Shown here piece after piece: positions 48,749-60,366 of a stretch of 64,000 bases of DNA. Under the pieces are notes generated by a model. It saw only the letters and a program-made list of their open reading frames with translations. It was not told the origin of the DNA and did not search any database. How positions within the stretch are numbered: the stretch's first letter is position 1; the number at the start of each line of letters is the position of its first letter. The DNA lies in contig CM034550.1 of NCBI GenBank assembly GCA_020055645.1, positions 22,290,880 through 22,354,879 on the forward strand, given 5' to 3'. Source of the stretch: Tomocerus qinae. Taxonomy: Eukaryota > Arthropoda > Collembola > Entomobryomorpha > Tomoceridae. The translations under genes were made by a program, and so were the position numbers.

Positions 48749-51350
48749 TTAATCCGAATCGACGGAACTACTCAAGTCCATGGCGGATGGACTTTCTGCC
48801 CATGGCTGCAGATTCCCAGATGCCATCAGACCGTAAAATCCAGCACCGATTATGTAAATTGTGGACGATACAGTAAACACACCACGCCATTCCTCAGCAG
48901 TCTATTAAAACAATTACCAATTTTCATTATCCACGTGGGAGTCAAAATTATAGGGGAGTAAAAAATGTTTATGCGGGGGGTGAAAATTATTATTTAGGGG
49001 TGAGAAATATTACTTGGTGAAAAGTATTATTTGGGGGTGAAAAGTATTACTTGGGGGTGAAAAGTATTATTTAGGGGTGAAAAATATTACTTAGTGAAAA
49101 ATATTATTTGGGGGTGAAAAGTATTACTTGGGGGTGAAATATATTTCTTGGTAAAAAGTATTATTTGGAGGTGAAAAGTATTACTTGGAGGAGAAAAGTA
49201 TTTTTTTGGGGGTGGAAAGTATTACTTGGGGGTGAAAAGTATTACTTGGGGGTGAAAAGTATTATTTGGGGGTGAAAAGTATTATTTGGAGGTGAAAAGT
49301 ATTACTTGGATGAGAAAAAATTTTTTTGGGGGTGAAAAGTATTACTTGGGGGTGAAAAGTATTATTTGGAGGTGAAAAGTATTACTTGGAGGAGAAAAGT
49401 ATTTTTTGGGGGTGGAAAGTATTACTTGGGGGTGAAAAGTATTACTTGGGGGTGAAAAGTATTACTTGAGGGTGAAAAGTATTATTTGGGGGTGAAAAGT
49501 ATTATTTAGGGGTGAAAAAGTGCTTACCCCATTTTGAACCATAGTTCCTGCGAGGGCAGGGCTGACAATTCCAGGTACGGTAGCAAAAGTGTTGGATATT
49601 CCCATTAACAAACTGGCATATTGAGGAGCAATGTCGAGGTGGTTGACGCTGAATCCCGCCCATGCGAATCCTCCGAGACCGACAGCGACGCTAATACAGG
49701 CAATAGCCCAACCAGCGTCGGTAATGTACGCTGCAAAAACCATGAAGACCGTTTGACTGACGAAAGCGCCACACGTAAAAATCTTCCTAACTGCCGTTGT
49801 TGACAAGGTGTGGCTACGAAGACTGTCGGCCAAGAAACCCGCAAATTGTACCACCAGAGCCATGAACATGTACGGAAGGGCGGACAGCATACCCGACACT
49901 GACAACTCCATGTTGAACATGTCTAATCAAAATTCAAGGTTCTTAGACTAATGACTCACAATAAGGTGTGACCAACTAACAAACTCACTAACTTTTCATG
50001 TATTTCGGTAAAAGAGTCAGCAATGTGTAGAATCCCCAATTTTCTGCGAAATGAGCCGCGTTGATTGCCCACACTATAACCATTAATTAATTATCGATTA
50101 GTTATTATAAATATAATTAAAACATAATATATTAAACAAACCCGGTCCGGAAGTCAGCATTTTAAACCAAGGGGCCTTTCTCTGCATAAAATTAAATTTT
50201 AATTATTTTTAATTAATTGGTACAATTAATTAAAAACTTAGTTAATTAATTAAGTCACAATGTGTGTGGGAGGACCGCCCAAGCTTGAATTAATGAAATT
50301 AATTTCGACTTCTGATATGCGCAAGTCTTCGGCTGGAGTTTCTCCGACAGTTGTTAACCAATAAATAGCCCAAATTAGAGCCACCAAACCAAAAGTGTAG
50401 AAAATCCATGGCCTAACCATATAAATGAATGAGTGAGAGTCCAAAGACCTTGGTAGATTTGATTTGTTTACCATCCATAATGCTGGGCAATGAATCCGGA
50501 GATTGAGAGGGAGATGACGGTGCCAATGTAAGAGCCGGAAAATGCTATGGTGGCCAATCTTGACCGTTCCGCCGCAGGAGACCATTTAGACCAAACCTCT
50601 ACAAACATTTATTAGTACTTGCAATTAATTATAATTGAGTAGTTTAGGACTTACCGTGAGTCGCTGGATAGATGACTCCCTGCAAATATTTAAAGTCAGT
50701 TAATATTTAAATATAGTTAATTAGTTATATTTCATTACTTCAGCTAGTCCTTGAAGAATGCGAACAATGACAAGTGCGGTAGCCTCTCCGGATTTACAAG
50801 CCATCGGGGTGATCATAGACAGGACAGAAGTGACAATCAGCCCGATCCCGAAAACCTTTTTCCCTCCGAACTTGGCTGCCAACCATCCTGCAATTATATA
50901 TTATAACAATATAATATAATGTTATTTAGTTATTAGTTGGTAGAGACCTCCGGGTATTTGGGTGCAGATGTATCCGTAAAAGAAGGAGCTGAGGATGAAT
51001 CCCTGAGTCTTGGAGTCCCAGTTGAACTCTGCCGCATGTTGTCCGTTGGTGGTGGTCATTGCGACGATGGCCACACTGAGGTTGACCCTTAGCATGTAGA
51101 CGTTGCAGAAGCCTAGAAATGCCAAGACGGCGATTCCGTAGCGACGCGGCATCAACGTCTTCTCCTTGATGGTCAACAACATGGACTTGCACCATTTCCT
51201 AAGAAAGAGACACAAGATAGTTGACAATAGATTGACATGTTAGTGAGGTTGGTACCTTTTGGGTTGTTGTTCCTGCTGGTCGTCGTCAGGGTCGTGGGTG
51301 GCTAGGGCAGAGTAGCTGTCGGGGGACTTGATGAGTTTCTCCGTGTCCAT
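48749..51350 (-). CDS. SLC17 family (sialin/phosphate-type) anion transporter
   Basis: Ten minus-strand exons (51350-51256, 51198-50948, 50887-50739, 50679-50655, 50598-50472, 50412-50259, 50181-50142, 50073-49993, 49922-49528, 48901-48749) keep phase and give 489 residues, the usual size for sialin-type transporters (about 495). The cytosolic N-terminus is acidic/Gln-rich. TM1 carries [16 protein letters not shown], followed by [20 protein letters not shown] and the conserved TQIPGG...[10 protein letters not shown]. Next come the helix-4 segment [19 protein letters not shown] and a helix with [14 protein letters not shown]. The C-terminal end is [18 protein letters not shown], with a short cytosolic tail. 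SLC17 proteins move organic anions (sialic acid, glutamate, phosphate, urate) across lysosomal, vesicular or plasma membranes; substrate cannot be assigned here. Intron 9 is a G-rich minisatellite. The exon-6 donor (ATT|GTGACT) is weak. Confidence 0.92.
48955..49515. repeat. 20-bp minisatellite in SLC17 intron 9
   Basis: About 28 tandem copies of GGGGTGAAAAGTATTACTTG with variants (ATTATTTGG, GAGGAGAAAAGT, TATTTTTTTGG). The repeat ends about 13 bp from the exon-9 donor and begins about 55 bp from the exon-10 acceptor, so the 626-bp intron is essentially this array. Confidence 0.93.
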
Positions 51351-51750
51351 CGAAAATAGAGAGACGAGTCAACAGGCGGTCAAATAAACAAGAAAGACAA
51401 CATATGCCACCAAATACCTATCCATGCATTATAACCTATCCATGTAATATAACCTATCCATGTATTATATGTACCAGTTGATTCTATAACTTGCATCGAC
51501 TTTTCCTACGTCAAGGGCTGGAGAAAATCAATAGCGGAGGAGGCTAAAGACGCAACGAATAAAGACCGAATTGCCCCAACAAACACTTTTGGTTTAGTAA
51601 AACTTTATTGACATATAATTTATAAACAGGTACAGCGTGACGAGAGAAAGCATTATGTATTTCAAGGTACCGGATGTCCCTCAACCAGAGTGGAGGAGGA
51701 GGAGGAGGAGGAGGAGGAGACTACTTATTTACTACAGAGTGTTGAGGTAC

Positions 51751-53289
51751 TTAGAGTTGGAGGAGGATGATGAGGTAAGTGGTGACGATGGAGAAGAAGG
51801 TGAGGATGGTGGAGCCTTGAATGTCGTAGTAGTCTCCACAGTTGATGCCGAGGATTCTGCAGGCGTGCAGCTTGACCTCGGCCGTTTCGTAGGGCTTTCC
51901 GCCGCGGAGGAGTTTGGGGATTTCCTCGAGCCAGGAGTAGATGAAGATCTCCGAGTCCTCGCCGAGTTTGCCGAGGAAGGGAAGGAGGCAGCAGATGCGG
52001 AGGGTGAAGAAGATCGAGTAGGTCGAGAAGAAGATGGACGTCACGATCGAAGTGTTCTCCGAAGACCGCAGAAACACAAAGATCAAGATGCACATCATGG
52101 CCAAGTACATGGTCTGGTGGGCCAGGAAACTCCCCGAAAAACATTCGTTGATGTTCTCCACCACAAACTCTACCCGCCGGTAATTGTCCGTCGCTTCCTC
52201 CACCTAACATATACATACACATATATAACGAGTATATGTTATATATGTTATATTATCCTTACCTGCATCTCCTGCTGGGATCCGTATTGAGTGGCGTCTC
52301 TCTTTTCAATGTTCTCGGCAATCGTGGCCACGTCCAGAGTGTCATTCTTTGGCTTCTTTCTCCCGCACACAGCCCGACGTTCCATCGACACGGAATTCAG
52401 ATTGCTCAACGACTCGATGCAGTGACGAATACTCCGAACACAGCCCATCATCAGAATCTCGAAAGATCCTAATACATATATCATTAGATATATGTTTAGG
52501 TATATGTTTAGATATATGTTAATATATGTTAATTACCAACGTGGATGACGCATAGTCCGACCATGTAGAACTGGAGGGCGGTGGAGGCGTAGATGAGGAG
52601 CGAGACGTCTTGTTTCTTGTGGTCAAAGAGCGAGGTGAAGTAGGCGGGGAATTCGGGGTTGGTGAGGTTGTGGATGCCGACGACGGAGGCCGTGATGAAG
52701 GCGATGGAGGCGTACATCATCATCAGCTTCTTGAACGTCTTCTCCTGCGCGTAGTAGCAAAAGAGTCCTCGACGGAAACTCTCGTACTCCATCCCCTCCT
52801 TGATCAGTTGAGGGTCATTCATGTTGAAGATGGTTGCCACCTTTTTCTCCTTTGACCCATTCTCCCGACCTAATACATATATGTTATGAGTATATGTTAG
52901 TATATGATGAGTATATGTTTAGGTTTACCTCCGATGAGGTCCTTTTCGAGTTGGACCCATTGGGTGAGGCAGTCGCAGAGTTTCTGTCGTTTTTTGGTGT
53001 AGAGGGAGATGGAGGGGAGGGGGAAGAGGGCCATGATGAGCCAGCAAGACTGCGAGAACCAGCCCAGCTTGTCCACCCTGCCCAAGACCGAAGAGACGGT
53101 GATCATGCCGAACTGGTAGCCCAAGTAGCTGAGGAGGAGCATCGTGTTGAGCGTGGACCACAGCTTCATGGGTCCACTTCGGTGGTAGTCAATCAGCGTC
53201 CCATTCTCTTGGATGTTGAACGGAAACACGCCGAAATAAGTGGCCAAATTGAAAAACTTGGTGTACGTCTTGGAGTAAGTGGCAGACAT
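51751..53289 (-). CDS. Gustatory-receptor-like seven-helix protein 1
   Basis: Four exons (53289-52929, 52869-52537, 52468-52263, 52203-51751) give 450 residues, in the usual range for arthropod gustatory receptors. Seven hydrophobic segments can be read: two in exon 1 (WSTLNTMLLLSYLGYQFGMI, then one around CWLIMALFPLPSI), two in exon 2 and its junction with exon 3, and three in exon 4. The last helix ends ILTFFSIVTTYLIILLQL and then stops; TYLIILLQL matches the insect receptor signature TY-five hydrophobics-QF except that the final Phe is Leu. No signal peptide is seen, as expected for this inverted-topology, ligand-gated channel family of sensory neurons. It is a paralogue of the next gene (same TM7 context, same divergent layout). 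Ligand unknown. ATG 53289 is the first in frame. Confidence 0.75.
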
Positions 53290-53686
53290 TGTACCGACTC
53301 CAACAACCAACTACGAATGACGCAGAGGAATGTCAAAAGGAGAAAAGATGAAAAATTGTACGCTTTTGAATATTTGATGAGTGGCCGGGGTTGGCTATGA
53401 CTTATTCACAAATGTTCTCTTTTCGATGTGTCTCAAGGATATATCAATAAAATAATTATAGGCAGATAGAAATTAATAGCCCGACTTTCCGTATTTCTGG
53501 ACAAGCAGGGTAAACAGCTACTACTACCTTAAGCTCAAGCCAAGTCATAAACAATTCAGGGCGACTCCGCCTTAATGTGATTCTCTATTTCTCGCAAATG
53601 ACTTTCCACGTTCCGGATGGCCATTGGCTGGAGGGACGACGTAGAAAGTCAAGCCAAAGTCAATTGCAGACATTCTCTCTGCAGAC
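53290..53686. promoter_or_regulatory. Shared upstream region of divergent receptor genes
   Basis: 397 bp between two start codons in opposite directions. No obvious TATA box; contains ATATATCAATAAAATAATTATA-type AT-rich sequence near 53430-53460. Co-regulation is inferred from layout only. Confidence 0.45.
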
Positions 53687-55727
53687 ATGGACGACACTGG
53701 ATTCGGGTCCTACGGATTCTACTTCAAGTTTCAAAGGTTCGTAGGGGCCTTCCCTTACCGCGTCGAAAACACCGGCACCAACTTGTCCGTCTACCGCCAT
53801 GGCTTCTTCAAGTGGTTCTACTACATCAACTTTATCGCCATCGTCTTCGGGGCGGCTTTCCAGTTTGTCCAGTTGATGTTGACGATCCAGTACGAACCCG
53901 ACCCCATCAACGTCATTGCCCAACTCTGCTGGATGTTCGCCATGTGCATCCCCCTCTCCAACATGGGCGCCTACATCACCAAGGAGGAAAAGGTCGCGCA
54001 GAGTGTCGACTCTTGGTGTCTCCTCGAAAGGACCGTCATCGGTAATTATTCCAATCAGGCCCATTATTCTAACTATTCTTCATTTCATTATATTGATTTC
54101 TTTCAGGCTCGAGTCTGCGCGGACTCGCCAATATGCCCAATGGACCATTACCGACAATGTCCGCTTGTCATGCAGCTCAGAGCAGGTTATTTTCCAAAAC
54201 TATTTTCTCAAAAAATATATTAAATATAGGTTGGACGGTAATAACGATACTGTCACAACGTCCAACCTCCTTGGTATAATCCAAGGAGCATCAACTGTAT
54301 AAGGAGGGTCCAATAGAAAATTTACCCAATAGATTTTCAACATCTATAGAAATTCCCCAATTTATTTCCAAATATCGGATTTCCCCAGTTTAAACATTCT
54401 CTAGTCGACCTTCCTAAACTAAAGTTGTTATACCTTCTACCAACCTTGGATAGTCCAAAAGTGAAAGTTGACATGATTATTTTTAGGCTATTCCGGAAGA
54501 CGGCGGCAATTTACCTTCTGATGGCCGTTTCTGCGGTTGTCGGTATGACATTGCACTTCTACTTCATGCCAAGATTTCCAGCATACGTGTACACAGTGAC
54601 GAGTAGCGACGACCCGATCCTCTTCTACCTCGCAGGTGGCTACCAAGTGTGGCTCGTCATCATCATCTGCACTCATGTCTTTGGTAAGTCTAGTTAACAT
54701 TAACTTTTCTTAAAATTGTTAACCTAATTCTTTAAATTGTCGATGAATATTGATTTAGGGACGGAGGTCATCATGGTGGTTGCTTCTGGCTCTGTGGTGC
54801 ATTGTCTGGAGACGCTGAGCTACCGCGGGGCAGTCGTGATGGCCAACAACCAGTGCGACGTGCCTCACCTCAACGAAGTCCTCATCAAAAACTGGGCCGC
54901 TTTTGAGGGCAAAGGAGCGGGGGGAAACAACAACAAGGCCGTGTTCTCCAACACGGCGGCTGAAAAATCCCAAGAGAAAGTGATGAGTGCCTTGGAGCCA
55001 AGAACCAAAGACAATGGCAAAGGATTTGACGACGACTCTGTCTATCTCGCATCTGTCGTTCAAAACGTTGTCGATATTCAATACGCCCTCGACAGGTAAG
55101 ACTATTGACATGACCTTAATTGTAAGGTTGGATTGACCTTGGGTTGATCTAATAGGTACAAGGACGTGGAGGCGGTTGTGGACAGCTTGAACAATTCGTT
55201 CGCCCGGATGTTGTTCAACCACCAGAGTATCTACATGATGTTGATGTGCACGCTGTTCTACACTCCCATTCGTCACTTGTCCATTCTGCCCGTCGAGGGC
55301 TCCATGCTCTTCGCCACCATCGCTCTCTACTACTGCATTCGTCTCTTCATCTTCTTCCCCGCCATGGGCAGGGTCAACGCCATGAGCAGCACTTTCGTCG
55401 AGAGTTGGATGGAAGGTACTTAAAAATACTTAATTGGCCATAAACATGCTTAATGGGCCATAAAAATACTTAATGGGCATTTCTTAGGGTTGAGACACAT
55501 TCCTCGAGGGAAATATGCGTACGAATTTTACATGCACAAATTGGAGAGCTGCCGAAAACTGGCTTTTGACTGCGGAGGATTCTACATCATGCAAAAGGGT
55601 GAGTCATAATAATCATATAATATTTTAATTATAATAATTAATTTCATGTATTTAATTAATAGGGACGGTGTTGACTTTCGTGAGCATTGTGACAACCCAC
55701 ATCATCGTCTTGCTCCAACTCTACTAA
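53687..55727 (+). CDS. Gustatory-receptor-like seven-helix protein 2
   Basis: Seven exons (53687-54041, 54107-54185, 54487-54683, 54759-55095, 55156-55415, 55488-55598, 55663-55727) keep phase and give 467 residues. Seven hydrophobic helices are visible: two in exon 1, one in exon 3, one spanning the exon 3/4 junction, two in exon 5 and the last in exon 7. The last is TFVSIVTTHIIVLLQLY, a divergent form of the TY-five hydrophobics-QF signature (Tyr to His, Phe to Leu). Shared SIVTT and LLQL residues and a short ILLQL-type end tie it to the neighbouring receptor. The loop between TM4 and TM5 is long and charged, with a Gly/Asn run in exon 4. Intron positions differ from gene 1, so the duplication is old. 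Intron 2 (301 bp) carries a dispersed CAAGGAGCAT repeat. Chemosensory role inferred from family. Confidence 0.75.
54230..54345. repeat. CAAGGAGCAT dispersed repeat in receptor-2 intron 2
   Basis: AGGTTGGACGGTAATAACGATA and TCACAACGTCCAACCTCCTTGG make a small inverted pair, followed by CCAAGGAGCATCAACTGTAT and AAGGAGGGTCCAATAGAAAA. The latter words match 16340-16440 and 17760-17790. Confidence 0.6.
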
Positions 55728-55841
55728 ACAATTCTATTTGTTGCACATTGGCACTCAATTTAGTCAATACGTACCTGTCCAAAATACCCGAAAGTCAATA
55801 TTTAATACCAGTCATGCCTAATCAAATTAATTGTGCATTTG

Positions 55842-55847
55842 AATAAA
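55842..55847 (+). terminator. Polyadenylation signal of receptor-2
   Basis: AATAAATAAATAAAT, overlapping AATAAA signals starting 115 bp after the stop codon. Confidence 0.5.
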
Positions 55848-55859
55848 TAAATAAATGTT

Positions 55860-56336
55860 GTGCATGTAAATAACAAAGTAAGTCTACTTAACCCTTTTTG
55901 CAGCAATATTAATAAAAAGTGTACATGCAAGAATCAATGATAAATAAAACAAGTTTAAGCATTTATTTCAAATATTTAAATAAGCTTAAATAAATTAACT
56001 GCCCATGGAAAGGTACGCATACGTTTCAAATATATATTAATATATTTCAAATAACTTTGACTTTAGGTATAAAGTAGGAAAGAGGGATATTCCCCGATTC
56101 TGCACCGAATTGTACCTGCTACATATCCATCTGGAACGATATTCTGAACTCTGTAGCAGATTTACGACATCGCAAGAGTTGCTATGGTCAACTTGCGATT
56201 TCAAAATATACCCATATTCTCATGTGTGTTAGCAGCGTCGTATAGCAACTTTGCGATTCTTACGTCACAACTAGCAATGTGTAAATGTAAAATATCAACA
56301 AATAGCTACCAATTTTATAAACAAATTGTACTATAA
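55860..56336. other. Intergenic spacer
   Basis: AT-rich; no gene or clear repeat recognised before the inverted-repeat complex begins. Confidence 0.4.
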
Positions 56337-57655
56337 AAATTACAGGTGAAAAACCTGGAGAAATATACGGGGAGAAGGCCAGAAAAACTCGAAAACAAGA
56401 TATAATTTGGATGCCAAGATATAATCAAACCTCGTAATTTTAAAATTTTCTTTAAAAACATCACCCCGTGCGTTTACCGCCAATTCACTTGCAACTCTCT
56501 TCGAAAACAAAAATACAATAGTGATTCAATGATTCAATTAACTCCTGAAGCAGGGATGGAAAATATTTTTGACAATGGGAACACCAGTCAAAGCTGCCAT
56601 AGTGTTCTGTGGTAAACACATTTGCAATCGTACATACAACATGTTCCCTCAGTAATTATAACGACTTAAACTTATTTTCTGAAAATCAAAATCCATGTTT
56701 AATTGTCTTATCCGTAGTAATTAATCAACAATTAAGATGATAATTTTTTCTATATTAACAATATTTAACAGTAAAATATATTTAGATATGACTGCGCCAT
56801 AATTGTCAACTAAATGTCCAAAGTGCAATAAAAATGTTGCAGTGTGAAGAAATTGCCACAATGTACAAAGTAACTGTGAAATTAGTATTTTCTTCTTTTT
56901 ATACGGAAAAGTTTTTTCTCTTGAAATAGTATTATCTTGTTTCAATATTTCATTTCCATGAAATTTATATTTGCAGTTATTAGCACTTAAAGTCTAGTTG
57001 ATAATACAGTATGTCAAGGAAATAGGTTTGTACTTCATTATTCTATGGCTATAATCCTAACTCTCAAATAGGGAGTAAGTTTGTTATTATTAATTTATTA
57101 CAAGTTGTTTATCCCTATTATGGATTTACGGATACACTGCTCGATGACTCGATACTGACTATTACTGACTACCTATTATCCGCTCGTTTAATATCGGGAC
57201 TGATTATGAATTTCGCGCAAATTTTTGAGTGATACTGTTACCAGTTGCTTGCGTTACTATACTTCTCTACACAATAGTATATTATAACATTAGGCGGAGT
57301 TATTATGACGTCAAAGTATTTATAATTTCCGTTTATACAATATGCTAGTTGGATATTGACTTGGCTTACAATTATGGCTGGGTACTATATACTGGTTTCC
57401 TATGGATACTTACTTTCTTGACATAGTAGTTCATTATTTCATTCAAGACATTCTGTAGTGTGAATCTAATGTTTTAGGCAAGTTTTAGGGTTGTTGCAAG
57501 GAATTAACTGTAAACGCACGGGGAGATGTTTTTAAAGAAAATTTTAAAATTACGAGGTTTGATTATATCTTGGCATCCAAATTATATCTTGTTTTCGAGT
57601 TTTTCTGGCCTTCTCCCCGTATATTTCTCCAGGTTTTTCACCTGTAATTTTTATA
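56337..57655. mobile_element. Element A: 1.3-kb TIR element, inverted relative of element B
   Basis: Inverted ends of about 120 bp: ATTACAGGTGAAAAACCTGG (left) and CCAGGTTTTTCACCTGTAAT (right), each running through TATACGGGGAGAAGGCC. The interior matches element B (58871-60366) in opposite orientation, for example CAGTCAAAGCTGCCATAGTG here and CACTAAATGGCAGTCTTGAC there. No convincing protein-coding frame. Confidence 0.8.
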
Positions 57656-58870
57656 CGGGGAGAAACTGCAAAGCAGGCAGCGCATTGCCCGAAGGGCAAT
57701 GTGTGGTTTCACCACTAGTATGCGATTAGGTACTGGTTCAATTTCCATTGACACCGATTGCTCGTAAACTAGCAGCTTCTGTAAAACATGGCATATATGA
57801 CAGCGTAGAGAATTCTTCTGCGGGTTGTGCATTAATTTGAAATCAACTGTCCGGTTTCAACTTTAGCCGTAGGAACCGGAAGAATGATTTTTGAAATTGT
57901 TTGGTATCTCCTTGGCGACTTGGTGCAATGCATCATAGTCATTTATTCAATTGGTTACTGGATGGATTGTATGGACTAGGATACTAGGAATACACATTGT
58001 AACTTTCCAATTCCTAATTCAATCTCCGTAGATACGGAGTACTGAGCACTGAATTGGCATATTGGCAGGCACCAAGGCAGGCACCATCTCAATAATGATA
58101 ATAATGTCGGATTTAAAGATGCATTATTCCTGTTACGTAGTATTCCCATTCTCAATAATCCCAGTCACATTCACATTCACATCCCAATGCAAATACGGAG
58201 TACCAAGAACAATTCCAGGGATGGAAAATATTTTAGGCTTGAGGGCGCTGACAGGGGTTGTAAAAAATTTAGAATAAGGAAAATTTCAGGGATGGAAAAA
58301 AATTAGCATTGAGGAGGTTCCAGGCATAGAAAATGACAAATTGAGTTAGGCATGCATATCCGTAATGCTCATTACTACTATACTTATACAAACCTTTACG
58401 CTTTACTGGCTCATGTTTTACTAACTAAAAGAATACGAAATATTCATCACCCCTCAAGCGGGGGTTTGGGGGCGGCAGCCCCCAATAAAAAATAAAATTA
58501 TCTTATTACATACATAATATATTATTAATAATTTTGCGAAAAAATCAAAGTTTTAGAGATGTAGCTCAAATAACATAATATTTATGATTTTTTCAAACCA
58601 GGAAGGGATGAACAATATTTAGGAAATGGGGACATGTTGATTAGAAGTTTACTCGAACATGGTACATTACATTACTTTTCCAATATTTACAAAAATTTGC
58701 GAAGACTGCGAATGTTTTACTTGTAACTTGTTTTTATTTTTAATTTCATACCTATATAAAATAAGGTACCTATATAAATAATTTCGAAATATTCCTAATT
58801 TGGTTAGTTCGTAGTTATAATATGATAGTTACCTGTAACCATATATATCAAGAAAAACAATAAAATAAAA
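57650..58870. repeat. Left arm L of large inverted repeat
   Basis: 1.2-kb arm beginning TATACGGGGAGAAACTGC, with the hairpin CATTGCCCGAAGGGCAATG at 57683. Its reverse complement, with scattered differences, is at 60352-61592. Contains GGGGGTTTGGGGGCGGCAGC near 58454 and CTCAATAATGATAATAATGTCGG-type DNA. Non-coding. Confidence 0.88.
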
Positions 58871-60366
58871 TTACAGGTTAAAAACCTGGAGAAATATACG
58901 GGGAGAAGGCCAAAAAAACTCGAAAACAAGATAAAATTTAGATGCCAAGATATAATTACACCTCGTAATTTTTAGATTTTCTTCAAAAAAATCTCCCCGT
59001 GCGTTTACAGTTAATTCCTTGCAACAACCCTAAAACTTGTCTAAGACATTAGATACACACTACAGTATGTAAAGAATGTAAGTATCCATAGGAAACCAGT
59101 ATCCATAGTACCCAGCCATAGTAACAGTACTGTATTTAGAAATCGATTTCGATGGGGGCTATGATATCATAGGACAATATCTATTAGGCATAATCGCGCG
59201 AAGCGCGAAAATTTTTGGCTTATTTTGTCTAAAATGAGTCAAAAATAGCCTAAAAATCACATAAAATCGCGCGAAGCGCGAAATTTTTTGGTATTTTGAA
59301 AAAAATTTTCCTTTTTTCTTGGATTTCGGGGGGGGCTTTAGCCCCCAAAGCCCACCCCCTCAATACAGCCTTGCATAGTAAGCCAAGTCAATATCCAACT
59401 AGAAGGTAGTCAGTAATAGTCAGTATCAAGCAGTATCCGTAAATCCATTAGGGATAAACAGCTTGTAGTAATTTAATAATAATAACAAACTTACTCCCCA
59501 TTTGAGAGTTAGTATTATAACCATAAAATAATGAAGTACAAACTGCTATGCTAGGGAAACTGATTTCATATGGAAAACTATTTTCTTGACATACTGTAAT
59601 ATCAACTAGACTTTAAGTGCTAATAACTGCAAATATAAATTTCATGGAAATGAAGTATTGAAATAAGATGACACTGTATTTCAAGGCAAAAAACTTTTCC
59701 GTATAAAAAGCAGAAAATACTAATTTCACAGTTACTTTGTACATTGTGGCAATTTCTTCACACTGTAACATTTTTATGTTACTTTGGACATTTAGTTGAC
59801 AATTATGGCGCTGTCATATCTAAATATATTTTACTGTTAAATGTTGATACGGAAAAATTTATCATCTTAATTGTTGCTTAATTACTATGGATCCGACAAT
59901 TTAACCTGGATTTTGATTTTCAGAAAATAATTACGTTACTTTATTAATAAAATAAATTAAATTAACTAATTAACTATTAATTAATTAGTAACGTAATTAA
60001 TAAAATAATTACGTTACTAATTACGAGTCGTTACGTTACAATAACTGAGGGAACATGTATGCACGATTGCAAAGGTGTTCCCATAGAACACTAAATGGCA
60101 GTCTTGACCGGTGTTCTCATTGTCAAAAATATTTTCCATCACCGCTTCAGGAGTTAATTGAATAACTATTGTGTTTTTGTTCTTTAAAATGCTTTTTTTG
60201 AAGAGAGTTGCAAGTGAATTAGCGGTAAACGCACGGGGAGATTTTTTTGAAGAAAATCTAAAAATTACGAGGTGTAATTATATCTTGGCATCTAAATTTT
60301 ATCTTGTTTTCGAGTTTTTTTGGCCTTCTCCCCGTATATTTCTCCAGGTTTTTAACCTGTAATTTT
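58871..60366. mobile_element. Element B: TIR element at the centre of the inverted repeat
   Basis: Ends AAATTACAGGTTAAAAACCTGG and CCAGGTTTTTAACCTGTAATTT form inverted repeats of about 125 bp. Related in inverse orientation to element A, but with a 260-bp insertion (59121-59383) and a local TAATTACGTTACT-type duplication near 59990-60040 that A lacks. No intact protein. Confidence 0.82.
59121..59383. mobile_element. Insertion within element B, absent from element A
   Basis: The flanks read CCATAGTAA on the left and GCATAGTAAGCC on the right, while element A has the uninterrupted equivalent (CAGCCATAATTGTAAGCC, inverted). The insert runs from CAGTACTGTATTTAGAAATC to CAATACAGCCTTGC, with two AATCGCGCGAAGCGCGAAA palindromes and a GGGGGGGCTTTAGCCCCCAAAG hairpin. 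It resembles fragments at 2815-3375. ATAGTAA may be a target duplication. Confidence 0.7.

Noticed and set aside
52834-53400. 188-codon plus-strand frame opposite receptor 1
   Set aside because: Glu/Asp-rich mirror of hydrophobic receptor exons; no splice or domain support.
58062-58277. 71-codon frame in arm L, repeated inverted at 60983-61180
   Set aside because: The copies have indels relative to each other and show no domain; conservation follows from the inverted repeat as DNA.
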